A DNA stretch of 64,000 nucleotides, from assembly GCA_028690445.1 (NCBI GenBank), contig JAQVBE010000004.1, positions 33,081 through 97,080 on the forward strand, in the 5' to 3' direction. The DNA is from Aliarcobacter sp. Lineage in GTDB: Bacteria; Campylobacterota; Campylobacteria; Campylobacterales; Arcobacteraceae. This document shows positions 39,539-48,893 of this stretch, one piece after another. The translations under genes were made by a program, and so were the position numbers. Numbering within the stretch: the stretch's first letter is position 1; each line of letters starts with the position of its first letter. The notes below the pieces were generated by a model that was not told where the DNA came from, ran no database searches, and saw only the letters and a program-made list of their open reading frames with translations.

Positions 39539-40732
39539 ATGTTTTTTTTATGGTATAAGAAGTTTTCTTCTCAACCTCATCAACCATTTTTTACAAGTGG
39601 TATCTTATTTTTAATTCTTTTTATGTCTTTATTTGTTTCAGTTTATTCAAATTTCCTTGTTTTAGATAATAGTGTTTTAACTTATCATGCATATACTATG
39701 GTTTTTGTTATTTTTATTCAGTTCTTTTTAGGATTTTTATTTGTTGTTTTCCCACGATTTCTAATACAAGCAGAGATTCAAATACAAGTTTATATGAAAC
39801 AGTTTTTATTATACTTTTTTGCCTCTTTAGGAATTTTTTTAACTCTTATTTTTTATTCAAAAGCTACTTTTATTTTTCAAATTTTGATGTTAATAGCTCA
39901 AATTATGAGTTTTAAACTACTTTATTCAATCCATAAAAAAAGTATTGTAAAAGTAAAAGAAGACACAAAATGGGTTTTAATATCTCTTTTTTCAGGACTT
40001 GTTTTTCACAGTTTATTTATAATCTCTTCTTTAAATTTCCCTTATTCATATGAACTTTCGAGATTTGCAATAGATAGCGGATTTTATTTATTTCTTTTTA
40101 TGGTAATTTTTGTAATTTCACAAAGAATGATTCCTTTTTTTACCACGGCAAAAGCTCCTAATTATGTTGCAAATAAAAGTGTAAATTTACTTACTATAAT
40201 TTTTTCATTATTAGCTTTTAAAGTAATTTTATTAGCTTTTGATAATGCAAAACTAAATTTATTAGCAGATATTCCTTTATTTATAATGATTACTAGAGAA
40301 TTAATAAAATGGAAATTACCATTTTTCAAATCACCTGCTATTATGTGGGTTTTATTTTTAAGTCTTTATTGGATTCCAGTAGCTTTTTTTGTGTCTATTA
40401 TCGAAGGGTTAATGGCATTTTATGACCCTAATATAATCTTTGAAAAAGCAGTAATTCACACTATGGCTCTTGGATATTTTTTAACTGTTCTTATTGGTTT
40501 TGGAACACGGGTAATTTTAGGACATTCAGGAACAACTCCTCATGCAAGTAATTTTGCAATATTTATTTTTATTGTTGTTCAGTTTATAGCTTTACTTAGA
40601 ATCTTCTCTTCTTTTAGTTTTAATTTTGGTTTAAATTATGTATTTTTTATAAACCTTACAGCAATTTTATTAATTATTGGGCTGCTTGTATGGTCAAGTA
40701 AATATATAACTATCTTATTAAAAGGGAAATAA
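39539..40732 (+). CDS. NnrS family haem-copper membrane protein
   Basis: A 397-residue integral membrane protein with about 12 hydrophobic segments. Family-like features are the histidines in the first segments (PHQPFFTSG, LTYHAYTMVF), FPRFL, IPFFTTAKAP, and AVIHTMALGYFLTVLIGFGTRVILGHSG near the C-terminus. NnrS proteins relate to nitric oxide metabolism and nitrosative-stress resistance. AGGAG lies five bases before the ATG. Confidence 0.85.
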   Translation: MFFLWYKKFSSQPHQPFFTSGILFLILFMSLFVSVYSNFLVLDNSVLTYHAYTMVFVIFIQFFLGFLFVVFPRFLIQAEIQIQVYMKQFLLYFFASLGIFLTLIFYSKATFIFQILMLIAQIMSFKLLYSIHKKSIVKVKEDTKWVLISLFSGLVFHSLFIISSLNFPYSYELSRFAIDSGFYLFLFMVIFVISQRMIPFFTTAKAPNYVANKSVNLLTIIFSLLAFKVILLAFDNAKLNLLADIPLFIMITRELIKWKLPFFKSPAIMWVLFLSLYWIPVAFFVSIIEGLMAFYDPNIIFEKAVIHTMALGYFLTVLIGFGTRVILGHSGTTPHASNFAIFIFIVVQFIALLRIFSSFSFNFGLNYVFFINLTAILLIIGLLVWSSKYITILLKGK

Positions 40733-40751
40733 ATAATTTTCTCTTACTAAA

Positions 40752-40802
40752 CATATCCTTTATACAAAACTTCTATAATTATAAAGAAGTTTAAAGGATA
40801 TG
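40752..40802. repeat. Nested inverted repeat at the msrP promoter
   Basis: CATATCCTTT (40752-40761) pairs exactly with AAAGGATATG (40793-40802). Inside, AAACTTCT (40767-40774) pairs with AGAAGTTT (40785-40792) around ATAATTATAA. A possible -10, TATAAT (40774-40779), lies in the centre, and the right outer arm contains the ribosome binding site and ATG of msrP. It is most simply a large operator. Confidence 0.6.
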
Positions 40803-41627
40803 AATAAATATAATTAAAAAAAATCTTAGCAAATTAGTGAAAATCTTGTAACTTCTAAAGAACTATTTGAAAGAAGAAGTTTTATAAAACTAGAAGCTGC
40901 TTCACTTGTATCAAGTGGTGCAATTATAGAGCTTTTAGCAAAAGATATTGCAAATACTTTACAAACAGATAATTGGAAAATAAAAATAGATAGTTTAGTT
41001 GAAAATCCAATGGAAATTGATTTAGATGATTTAAAAAAACAGCTTACTTTGGAAGAAAGAAGTTACAGGTTTAGATGTGTTGAGGGTTGGAGTATGGTTG
41101 TTCCTTGGAACGGTTATTCACTTAGCTCTTTGATAAAAAAAGTAAAACCTCTTTCAAGTGCAAAATATATAAGATTTGAAACTTTAGTTGATCCAGTTAG
41201 TTTTCCTGACCAAAAAAGAGGTTCTTTTTCTGCGGTTGAATATCCTTATGTTGAGGGTTTACGAATTGATAAAGCTTATAATGATTTATCATTTTTGGCT
41301 ATTGGGCTTTATAGCGAAATTATGCCAAAACAAAATGGTGCGCCAATTAGATTAGTTGTTCCTTGGAAATATGGATTTAAATCTATAAAATCAATAGTTA
41401 AAATCTCTTTTGTGGATAAAGAACCACTAAATACTTGGCAAAAAGAAAATGCTGATGAATATGGATTTTATGCAAATGTAAATCCAAATGTTGATCATCC
41501 AAGATAGTCACAAAAAAAAGAGAGAGTTTTAGGAAGTTTTACAAAACAAAATACTTTAATGTTCAATGGTTACGAAAAGGAAGTTTCAGGACTTTATACA
41601 AAAATGGATTTGACAAAGTTTATATAA
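40800..41627 (+). pseudogene. msrP: Decayed msrP (periplasmic methionine sulfoxide reductase, catalytic subunit)
   Basis: MsrP is a molybdopterin enzyme that repairs oxidised methionines in the periplasm. One frame from ATG 40800 reads MNKYN, TAA, KKS, TAG (a Trp position), [20 protein letters not shown], then MEIDLDD through the Mo-ligand region [10 protein letters not shown], then TAG 41505-41507 where [11 protein letters not shown] should follow a Trp, and finally LTKFI-TAA. The stretch between LLAKDIAN and TLQTDNWKI is about 35-40 residues shorter than normal, an apparent deletion. The open part is 41010-41507. Three stops plus the deletion make it non-functional. Confidence 0.88.
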
Positions 41628-41983
41628 TGAAAAGATTTTTTATTTATTTAATAGCTTTTTTACATCTAATAAATTTTATAGTTTTTGATGCTTCCTTTGA
41701 TTTTGAGTTTATTATAAAAGAGACATTGGATACACCTTTTATTTATCTGGGAATGATTGCTTTTTTTATACTTTTATTTATGGCATTTAGCTCATCAAAA
41801 CAGTTGTTTAGAAAATATAATAATTATCACAAGTTCATTTATATTTCTTTAGTTTTAATTACAATTCATTGGATTATGGCTCAAAAATCTGTGAACATAA
41901 ACCAATTTATTTATATAGGAATAATTTTAATAATTGGATATTACAAACTTTTACAACAAATTATTAAAAATAGTAAAATATAG
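41627..41983 (+). CDS. msrQ: Short MsrQ-like haem membrane subunit, probably damaged
   Basis: A 118-residue membrane protein whose body (FEFIIKETLDTPFIYLGMIAF, then YHKFIYISLVLITIHWIM) matches the later helices of MsrQ, the haem b partner of MsrP. MsrQ is normally about 170-200 residues with five or six helices. Here the MKRFFIYL start joins directly to what is usually the third helix, suggesting an in-frame deletion of the first helices. The start overlaps the msrP stop (TAATG). With msrP dead, msrQ is likely decaying too. Confidence 0.7.
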   Translation: MKRFFIYLIAFLHLINFIVFDASFDFEFIIKETLDTPFIYLGMIAFFILLFMAFSSSKQLFRKYNNYHKFIYISLVLITIHWIMAQKSVNINQFIYIGIILIIGYYKLLQQIIKNSKI

Positions 41984-42133
41984 TTTACTATTTGTTAATC
42001 TTCGATTATATTTTAGTTAATTATGAGCTGATAAAATTCTTTCATAGATAAGTTGACGCAGCGACTTATTTATATTACGCTTTAAGATAAATTTTTTAGA
42101 CAAAATATTTTTTATGTTTCCTTGTGTAAAAGA

Positions 42134-42160
42134 GGAGGTGTCAAAAGGCATCCCTTTTTT
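42134..42160 (+). terminator. Hairpin in the 41984-42236 gap
   Basis: The gap between msrQ and the helicase is AT-rich and holds no ORF I can support. At 42134-42160, GGAGGTGTC, AAAA, GGCATCCC (with G-U pairs and one bulge) is followed by six Ts, a likely terminator. It is 150 bases past msrQ, so it could also end a short untranslated RNA. A TTGACG at 42053 is a weak hint of a promoter. Confidence 0.5.
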
Positions 42161-42236
42161 ATTTCAATCTCTCTTAATTCTATTATGATACCATTTCGAA
42201 ATGATAAAACTTTTCACAAATACAACAAACTAATCC

Positions 42237-44285
42237 ATGCCTTTATCAAACCTAAATCAAGAACAACTTAGTGCTGCAACATGTAGTGCTGGATATAATC
42301 TTATAATTGCAAGTGCTGGAACTGGTAAAACTTCTACAATAGTTGGAAGAATTGCAACACTCATAAATAGTGGTATTAAACCAAATGAAATTTTACTATT
42401 AACTTTTACAAATAAAGCTGCTGCTGAAATGGTATCAAGAGTTGCTAAGTTTTTTGGAAAAGATATAGCTAAACAAATCATGGCTGGAACTTTTCACTCT
42501 GTTTCTTACAAACTTTTAAAAGAATTAAATGTAAATATTACTTTAAAACAACCAAATGAACTAAAAACATTATTCAAGTCTATCTATGAAAAAAGAGTCT
42601 TTTTTGAAAGAGATGATGAAGCTAATCCTTATGATGGTGGATATTTGTATGATTTATACTCTTTATATTTAAATTCAAATGATGGGGAAGAGTTTGGAGA
42701 TTGGATAAAATCAAAAAGCCCAAGTCATGAGATTTACATTATGATTTATGAAGATGTTGTTGATGAATTTAATGAACTAAAAATAAAATATGGATATGCA
42801 AATTTTGATGATTTACTAACAATTATGTTAGATACTTTAAAAGATAAAGATTTTAGTTTTAAAGAAATTTTAGTAGATGAATATCAAGATACAAACCCCC
42901 TTCAAGGAAGGCTTCTTGATGCTTTTAGACCAAAATCTTTATTTTGTGTTGGTGATTATGACCAAAGTATTTATGCTTTTAATGGCTCTGATATTGGGAT
43001 TATTTCTACTTTTGCTACAAGATATGAAAATGCAACAGTTTTTACTTTACGAAAAAATTATCGCTCAACAAAACCAATTTTAGATTTAGCTACAAAAGTT
43101 ATTGAATACAATGAGAGAGTTTATGAAAAAAAACTTGAAGTTGTACGAACTGAAAATGAACATAAACCAAAATTACTAGCTTTTAATGAGCTTTTTTCAC
43201 AATATGAATATATTTCAGAATTAATATCAAAAAGTTCAACTCCCCATAATGAAATTGCAATTATTTATAGAAATAATTCAAGTGCCGATGGAATAGAAGC
43301 AAACTTACGAGAGTTTTCAATTCCAGCAAAAAGAAAAGGTGGAATGAGTTTTTTTGATTCAGTTGAAGTAAAATTTATACTTGATATTTTAGTTATGCAA
43401 ATCACTCACAATGATATGATGGCTTTTATTCATGTTGTTGAACATGGAAAAGGTATTGGAAAAGCAATTGCAAAAGATATTTTTGATGCACTTATAAAAC
43501 TTGGTGATGGAGATTTATTAAAAGGTCTTTTCTCTCCTCGAGCTGATATAAATAATCCTTACGAAAATGGAAAAGTAAAAAATAGACAATTGGGACTTTT
43601 TGATGATTTTATAGAGTTAGGTTCTATTTCAAAGTTTAAAGATTGTAATTTTGAAGAGGCTTTTTTAGGAAATCCTATTTTAAAACACCCAAAATTAAAT
43701 GTTGATGGTGGAAAATATTTATATGATATTTATCTATTAATGAAACATTTAAGAAGAACAAAAATTCCAGAAACTTTAGTAAGTAGTATTTCTTCATCTA
43801 TGGCTTACTCAAAGTTAAAAGATTTTTTATCTACAAAAAGAGCAACACAAAAAGATGGAACAATAAATCCAAGCCAAAAAACGAAATCACTGGCTAAAAT
43901 AAATAGAAAAGTAATGCTTTTAAAAAATCTATCAAGAAATTTTCAAGATTTATCAAAATTCATAAACTCTATGATTTTAGGTGGAAGTGAAATGAGTGAA
44001 GGAGATGGTGTAAATCTTCTTTCAATTCATGCAAGTAAAGGTTTGGAGTTTAAAGAGGTATATGTAATTGATTTAATGGATGGAAGATTTCCAAATAGAA
44101 AACTTATGAGTAAAGGTGGAAGTATAGAAGAAGAGAGACGACTATTCTATGTTGCAGTGACTCGTGCAAAAGATATTTTGTATTTGTCTTTCGCAAAATA
44201 TGACAAAATAAAAAAGATGACATTTGTAGCAAGTCCATTTTTAAAAGAAGCTGGAATGATTATAAAAGATGCAGATGAATCTTAA
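42237..44285 (+). CDS. UvrD/Rep-family ATP-dependent DNA helicase
   Basis: A 682-residue superfamily 1A helicase. Motifs in order: Q-motif and Walker A (LNQEQLSAA, ASAGTGKTS), Ia LTFTNKAAAEM, II LVDEYQDTN, III GDYDQSIYAFNGSD, IV LRKNYRS, V VNLLSIHASKGLEF and VI EERRLFYVAVTRAKD. Roles in repair or replication restart are likely. Its length is close to Rep/PcrA. No ribosome binding site is obvious at ATG 42237. Confidence 0.92.
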   Translation: MPLSNLNQEQLSAATCSAGYNLIIASAGTGKTSTIVGRIATLINSGIKPNEILLLTFTNKAAAEMVSRVAKFFGKDIAKQIMAGTFHSVSYKLLKELNVNITLKQPNELKTLFKSIYEKRVFFERDDEANPYDGGYLYDLYSLYLNSNDGEEFGDWIKSKSPSHEIYIMIYEDVVDEFNELKIKYGYANFDDLLTIMLDTLKDKDFSFKEILVDEYQDTNPLQGRLLDAFRPKSLFCVGDYDQSIYAFNGSDIGIISTFATRYENATVFTLRKNYRSTKPILDLATKVIEYNERVYEKKLEVVRTENEHKPKLLAFNELFSQYEYISELISKSSTPHNEIAIIYRNNSSADGIEANLREFSIPAKRKGGMSFFDSVEVKFILDILVMQITHNDMMAFIHVVEHGKGIGKAIAKDIFDALIKLGDGDLLKGLFSPRADINNPYENGKVKNRQLGLFDDFIELGSISKFKDCNFEEAFLGNPILKHPKLNVDGGKYLYDIYLLMKHLRRTKIPETLVSSISSSMAYSKLKDFLSTKRATQKDGTINPSQKTKSLAKINRKVMLLKNLSRNFQDLSKFINSMILGGSEMSEGDGVNLLSIHASKGLEFKEVYVIDLMDGRFPNRKLMSKGGSIEEERRLFYVAVTRAKDILYLSFAKYDKIKKMTFVASPFLKEAGMIIKDADES

Positions 44286-44350
44286 GTTTAAGACAAATAT
44301 AATAAAATATATAAAATATGAATAATAGTTATATGTTAGGAGTAAGATAA

Positions 44351-45508
44351 GTGGAAAAAATTTTTTTAATGATTTCAGTGTGTACAATTATTATGATGGC
44401 ACCAATTCTCTCAAAAATAGTAAAAGCACCTGTCGTTGTTGTTGAAATAGTTTTAGGATTAATTGCTGGTTATTTAGGCTTAATATATGATGATGAAACT
44501 TTAAAGTTGATTGCTAAATTTGGATTCGTTTATTTAATGTTTCTAGCTGGACTTGAAATAAATTTTAAACTTGTAAAAATTATAAAAGCAACTTTGGCTG
44601 TAAATGTAATCTTATATTTTATCTTATTGTATTCAATATCTGGATTTGTTTGTTGGTTTTTTTCTTTAGGTCTGCCCTATTTTGTTGCTTTGCCTATTTT
44701 TTCTTTAGGTATGATTATGATGCTTATAAAAGAGTATGGGAAAGAAGAACCATGGCTAAATCTAGCTTTATCTATTGGTGTAATTGGAGAAATAATAAGT
44801 ATTTTAGCCTTAACTTTATTTAGTGGTTGGACAGAACATGGATTAAGTATTAGCTTTTTTATATCTATTTTAACTGTTATTAGTGTAGTTGCAATTACTA
44901 TTTTGGGTTTAAGAGTTTTTTATATCGCTTTTTGGTGGTTTCCTGAATTAAAAATATTTCTTATTCCAGATTCTCAAAATGACAGATACGATCAAGATAT
45001 AAGATTTTCTATTTCACTTTTATTGATTTTAGTATCAATTATGTTATTGTTAAAAATTGATGTTGTTTTAGGTGCATTTACAGCTGGATTATTTTTTAAA
45101 ATGTTCTTTAATCAAAAACATGAACTTCTTGATAAAATTGAATCTTTTGGTTTTGGTTTTTTTGCACCAATATTCTTTATTTATACAGGTTCAACTGTAA
45201 AACTTAATATGATAGATTTGGATATTTTACAACATGCAGGATTTATTATAATTGCTATTATTTCAATTAGGTTAATAAGTTCTTATTTAGTATTTTTCAA
45301 ATACTTAAAATTTAAACAAACAGCACTTTTTGCATTGAGTGATTCTATGCCTCTTACTTTTATGGTAGCAATTGCAATGTTATCTTTTAATTATGGTTTA
45401 ATAACTCAATCAGAATATTTCTCATTTATCATAGCAAGTATGGTAGATGGATTATTTTTAATGATATTAATTAGAAAACTTTACAAGTGGTTTAAATTAG
45501 AAAAATAA
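44351..45508 (+). CDS. CPA2-family cation/proton antiporter
   Basis: A 385-residue membrane protein with about 12 helices, starting at GTG 44351 with AGGAG eight bases upstream. The sequence AGLEINFKLVK matches the KefB/NapA-like Na+/H+ exchanger family, and VLGAFTAGLFFKMFF and PIFFIYTGSTVKL fit the later core helices. There is no C-terminal TrkA-N domain, so it is not a full KefB/C potassium channel. Sodium or potassium is the likely ion. Confidence 0.85.
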   Translation: MEKIFLMISVCTIIMMAPILSKIVKAPVVVVEIVLGLIAGYLGLIYDDETLKLIAKFGFVYLMFLAGLEINFKLVKIIKATLAVNVILYFILLYSISGFVCWFFSLGLPYFVALPIFSLGMIMMLIKEYGKEEPWLNLALSIGVIGEIISILALTLFSGWTEHGLSISFFISILTVISVVAITILGLRVFYIAFWWFPELKIFLIPDSQNDRYDQDIRFSISLLLILVSIMLLLKIDVVLGAFTAGLFFKMFFNQKHELLDKIESFGFGFFAPIFFIYTGSTVKLNMIDLDILQHAGFIIIAIISIRLISSYLVFFKYLKFKQTALFALSDSMPLTFMVAIAMLSFNYGLITQSEYFSFIIASMVDGLFLMILIRKLYKWFKLEK

Positions 45509-45606
45509 AAACTTTATTTTAATATATTTTTAAAATAGTTCAAAATAGCAACATAAGAAAAAACTAGATATAATCGCGTATATTTAAGAAAAACATAGGA
45601 TTTTTA

Positions 45607-48270
45607 ATGAGTGAAAAATACGAACCATCACAAGTAGAAGATAAATTTTATAAGATTTGGGAAGAAAGAGGTTATTTTGAAATAGATGGAAATAAGTCTA
45701 TTCAAGAACATGATGCAACAGGAAAACAAAAAACATTTTCAATCATGATGCCACCACCAAATGTAACAGGAAGCTTACATATTGGTCATGCTTTAACATT
45801 TACATTACAAGATATTATTACTAGATATAAAAGAATGGATGGGTTTAAAACTCTTTGGCAACCAGGAACTGACCACGCAGGAATTGCAACTCAAAATGTT
45901 GTTGAAAAACAATTATTAGCTGAGGGTACAACAAAAGAAGAAATAGGAAGAGAAAAGTTTTTAGAGAGAGCTTGGCTTCAAAAAGAAACAAGTGGTGGAA
46001 ATATAGTTCATCAAATGAGAAAATTAGGTGTTACTCCAGCTTGGAAAAGAGAAAGATTTACAATGGATGAGGGATTAAAAGAGGCTGTAAAAGAAGCTTT
46101 TATTTCTTTATACAATGAAGGTCATATTACTCAAAATAACTACATGGTAAACTGGTGTACGCATGATGGTGCATTATCAGACATCGAAGTTGAACACGAA
46201 GAAGTAAACGGTAAGTTTTACCACATGATTTATAAATTTGCAGATGGAAGTGGTGAACTTCAAGTAGCAACTACTAGACCTGAAACATATTTTGGGGATA
46301 CTGCAATCATGGTTCATCCTGACGATGAGAGATATAAATCAATCGTTGGAAAAGAAGTTCTTTTACCTTTAACTGAGCGAAAAATCAAAGTTATTACAGA
46401 TTCTCATGTTGATATGGAATTTGGAACAGGTGTTGTAAAAGTAACTCCTGCTCATGATCAAAATGACTACGAAGTTGGAAAAAGACACGATTTAGAGTTT
46501 ATCAAAGTATTTGATGAAAAAGGTATTTTAAATGAATATTGTGGAGAATTTGCGGGACTAGAAAGACTTGAAGCAAGACCTGTTATCGTAAAAGCTTTAG
46601 AAAATGCTGGATATATCGTAAAAATTGAAGAACATATTCACCAAGTAGGGCATTGTTATAGATGTAAAAATATTGTTGAGCCATTTATCTCTCAACAATG
46701 GTTCTTAAGTTCTGAAATGGCTCAAGAATCAATCAGAAAAACAAAAGAGACTACAAAAGAAAGAGCTGCTTCAGGTGAGCATAATGGAACACTTTTCCAC
46801 CCAGCACATTGGATAAACTCATATACAGCTTGGATGGATGAGTTAAGACCTTGGTGTATTTCAAGACAACTTTGGTGGGGACATAGAATACCTGTATTTA
46901 CTTGTGACGATTGTGGACATCAATGGGCTGATAAAGCTGATGAGCCAGAGAAATGTCCAAAATGTGGAGGAAACCACTATACTCAAGACCCAGATGTTTT
47001 AGATACTTGGTTCTCATCTGCACTTTGGGCTATGTCGCCATTAGGTTGGGGAAATAATGGAAAATTAAAAGAACTTTATAACGACACAGATGAAGCAGAT
47101 TTTTATCCAAATTCATTGCTAATCACTGGTTTTGATATTATGTTCTTCTGGGTAGCTAGAATGATGATGATGGGTGAGCACTTCAAAAAACAATTACCAT
47201 TTGAAGATATTTATATGCACGCTCTTGTAAGAGATGAACATGGTGCAAAAATGTCAAAATCAAAAGGAAATGTAATTGACCCACTTGATATGGTAAATGA
47301 GCATTCTGCAGATATTATCAGATTTACTTTAGCGTATCTATGTGTTCAAGGAAGAGATATTAAACTAGGTGCAAAAAACTTAGAGCAATTTAGAAACTTT
47401 ACAAATAAACTTTATAATGCAAGTAATTTCTTACAGTTAAATGTAGAAACATTCCCTGATTTAAAAGATATTACTATTAGCACACCTCTTGGTCTTTATA
47501 TGCAAAGCAAACTTAGTGATGCAGTTGATGAGTTAAGAAATGCCCTTGAAACTTATAAATTCAATGAATCAGCTTCTATTTTATATAAATTTGTATGGAA
47601 TGAATTCTGTGACTGGGGAATCGAATATGCAAAAGCTTCTAAAGATTCAGTTGTCGAACTTGGAGCAATTTTCAAAGAAACGCTTAAAATGGTAAGTCCA
47701 TTTATGCCATTTATTTCTGATTATTTATATCATAAATTAAGTGGTACAACACTTGAAGATGGTGATTCATTAATGATTATGAATTTCCCAAAAAACATAG
47801 CAAAAAATCAAGAAATCGAAGATATGTTTGCAATTATCGAAGAAGCGATTACAGCGATTAGAAGAGCAAAAGTTATCATAGATATGGGTAACTCAAAAAT
47901 TGCAAAAGCCTATTTAAAAATCAATAAAAATATTGATAATGAAATGGCTAAACCATTTATTGAAAAATTAGCAAAAGTGGAAAATATTGAGTTTATCCTA
48001 GCAAAAGTAGAGAACTCAATCACAGATGTAAGTGATAATTTAGAAGTTTATATCCCAACTGGTGAAATTGATATGACACCAATTATTTCTAAACTTACAA
48101 AACAACAAGAAAAATTAGAAAAAGAGATAGCAAAACTATCAGGAATGTTAAATAACGAAAAATTCGTAGCAAATGCACCAGCAAATGTTTTAGAAGAGAA
48201 TAGAGCAGGTCTAGCATCGGCTGAAGATAAATTGGCTAAGGTTGTAGCTGAGTTGAAGTCTTTGAGTTAA
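45607..48270 (+). CDS. valS: Valyl-tRNA synthetase
   Basis: An 887-residue class I synthetase. HIGH appears in NVTGSLHIGHAL (about residue 55) and KMSKS in GAKMSKSKGNVIDP (about 550). The editing domain (TTRPETYFGDTAIMVHP) is intact, and the C-terminal coiled-coil arm (KLTKQQEKLEKEIAKLSGML) is typical of ValRS. A TATAAT lies at 45569-45574. A zinc ribbon (CDDCGHQWADK...KCPKCGG) is also present. Confidence 0.97.
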   Translation: MSEKYEPSQVEDKFYKIWEERGYFEIDGNKSIQEHDATGKQKTFSIMMPPPNVTGSLHIGHALTFTLQDIITRYKRMDGFKTLWQPGTDHAGIATQNVVEKQLLAEGTTKEEIGREKFLERAWLQKETSGGNIVHQMRKLGVTPAWKRERFTMDEGLKEAVKEAFISLYNEGHITQNNYMVNWCTHDGALSDIEVEHEEVNGKFYHMIYKFADGSGELQVATTRPETYFGDTAIMVHPDDERYKSIVGKEVLLPLTERKIKVITDSHVDMEFGTGVVKVTPAHDQNDYEVGKRHDLEFIKVFDEKGILNEYCGEFAGLERLEARPVIVKALENAGYIVKIEEHIHQVGHCYRCKNIVEPFISQQWFLSSEMAQESIRKTKETTKERAASGEHNGTLFHPAHWINSYTAWMDELRPWCISRQLWWGHRIPVFTCDDCGHQWADKADEPEKCPKCGGNHYTQDPDVLDTWFSSALWAMSPLGWGNNGKLKELYNDTDEADFYPNSLLITGFDIMFFWVARMMMMGEHFKKQLPFEDIYMHALVRDEHGAKMSKSKGNVIDPLDMVNEHSADIIRFTLAYLCVQGRDIKLGAKNLEQFRNFTNKLYNASNFLQLNVETFPDLKDITISTPLGLYMQSKLSDAVDELRNALETYKFNESASILYKFVWNEFCDWGIEYAKASKDSVVELGAIFKETLKMVSPFMPFISDYLYHKLSGTTLEDGDSLMIMNFPKNIAKNQEIEDMFAIIEEAITAIRRAKVIIDMGNSKIAKAYLKINKNIDNEMAKPFIEKLAKVENIEFILAKVENSITDVSDNLEVYIPTGEIDMTPIISKLTKQQEKLEKEIAKLSGMLNNEKFVANAPANVLEENRAGLASAEDKLAKVVAELKSLS

Positions 48271-48300
48271 GAAGAAGATTTTTAGTTAGATTTTTGAAAA

Positions 48301-48328
48301 GCCCCGTCAAGTTTTGATGCGGCTTTTT
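48301..48328 (+). terminator. Terminator after valS
   Basis: GCCCCGTCAA and TTGATGCGGC form a stem with one mismatch and one G-U, followed by TTTTTAT. Confidence 0.8.
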
Positions 48329-48350
48329 ATCTTGGAGATAAAAATATTTA

Positions 48351-48475
48351 ATGAATATAATAGAACCAGTATTAAAAGATTATGACTTAACATTAGAATT
48401 AATTGAAAAATATAATAAATAAACATTAAATGATATTTTGGATAAATCATATTCTAAATATGCTCCATTATTGTT
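48351..48475 (+). pseudogene. Gene remnant cut by the IS element
   Basis: From ATG 48351 a frame reads MNIIEPVLKDYDLTLELIEK..., stops at TAA 48420-48422, and continues in the same frame as TLNDILDKSYSKYAPLLFG up to the left end of the IS. I do not recognise the family. No continuation is visible on the right side of the IS. It may be a small gene that lost its tail to the insertion or a later deletion. Confidence 0.4.
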
Positions 48476-48546
48476 TGGAGAGGTAACATAAATTCATATT
48501 CAGAATTAAAAGATTCTGAGATAAAATAAAATGAATAAGGGTTATC

Positions 48547-48846
48547 ATGAGACAAAGTAAATATAGTCAAGAGTTTAAGGATTCAACAGTACAGTTGATT
48601 ATTAATAATAATGAAAGTGTTGTTCAAGTTGCAGAAGATTTAGATTTAAATCCAAAGACATTATATCATTGGGTTACAATGTATAAAAAAGCACATAATA
48701 TTCCAACAAGAGACGTAAACTTATTATCTTCTAAAGAAAATGAACATGAAAAACTTAAGCGACTTAGAGCTGAGAATAAGGTACTAAAACAAGAGCGAGA
48801 TATTTTAAAAAAGGCAGCAGCATACGCAGCATTTGAAACTCTGTAA
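48547..48846 (+). CDS. IS3-family transposase OrfA
   Basis: A 99-residue DNA-binding subunit with a helix-turn-helix (YSQEFKDSTVQLIINNNESV, then DLNPKTLYHWV) and a leucine-rich coiled coil (EHEKLKRLRAENKVLKQERDILKKAAAY). The heptamer A AAA AAG (48807-48813) is in the right phase for -1 frameshifting. However, the -1 frame meets TGA at 48834-48836, so a standard OrfAB fusion would end early. Confidence 0.85.
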   Translation: MRQSKYSQEFKDSTVQLIINNNESVVQVAEDLDLNPKTLYHWVTMYKKAHNIPTRDVNLLSSKENEHEKLKRLRAENKVLKQERDILKKAAAYAAFETL

Positions 48847-48893
48847 GGTATGCATGGATTTTTGAACATAAAAAGAGTTTTAGTATAAAGCAA

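Noticed and set aside
41010..41507. The 165-codon open frame as a stand-alone molybdopterin protein
   Set aside because: In-frame MsrP sequence continues on both sides past stop codons, so it is a fragment.
40800..41627. Stop-codon recoding (TAG or TGA read as Trp)
   Set aside because: TAG and TGA end many intact genes in the window (for example nifU-side and suf genes), and the same pseudogenes also have deletions and frameshifts.
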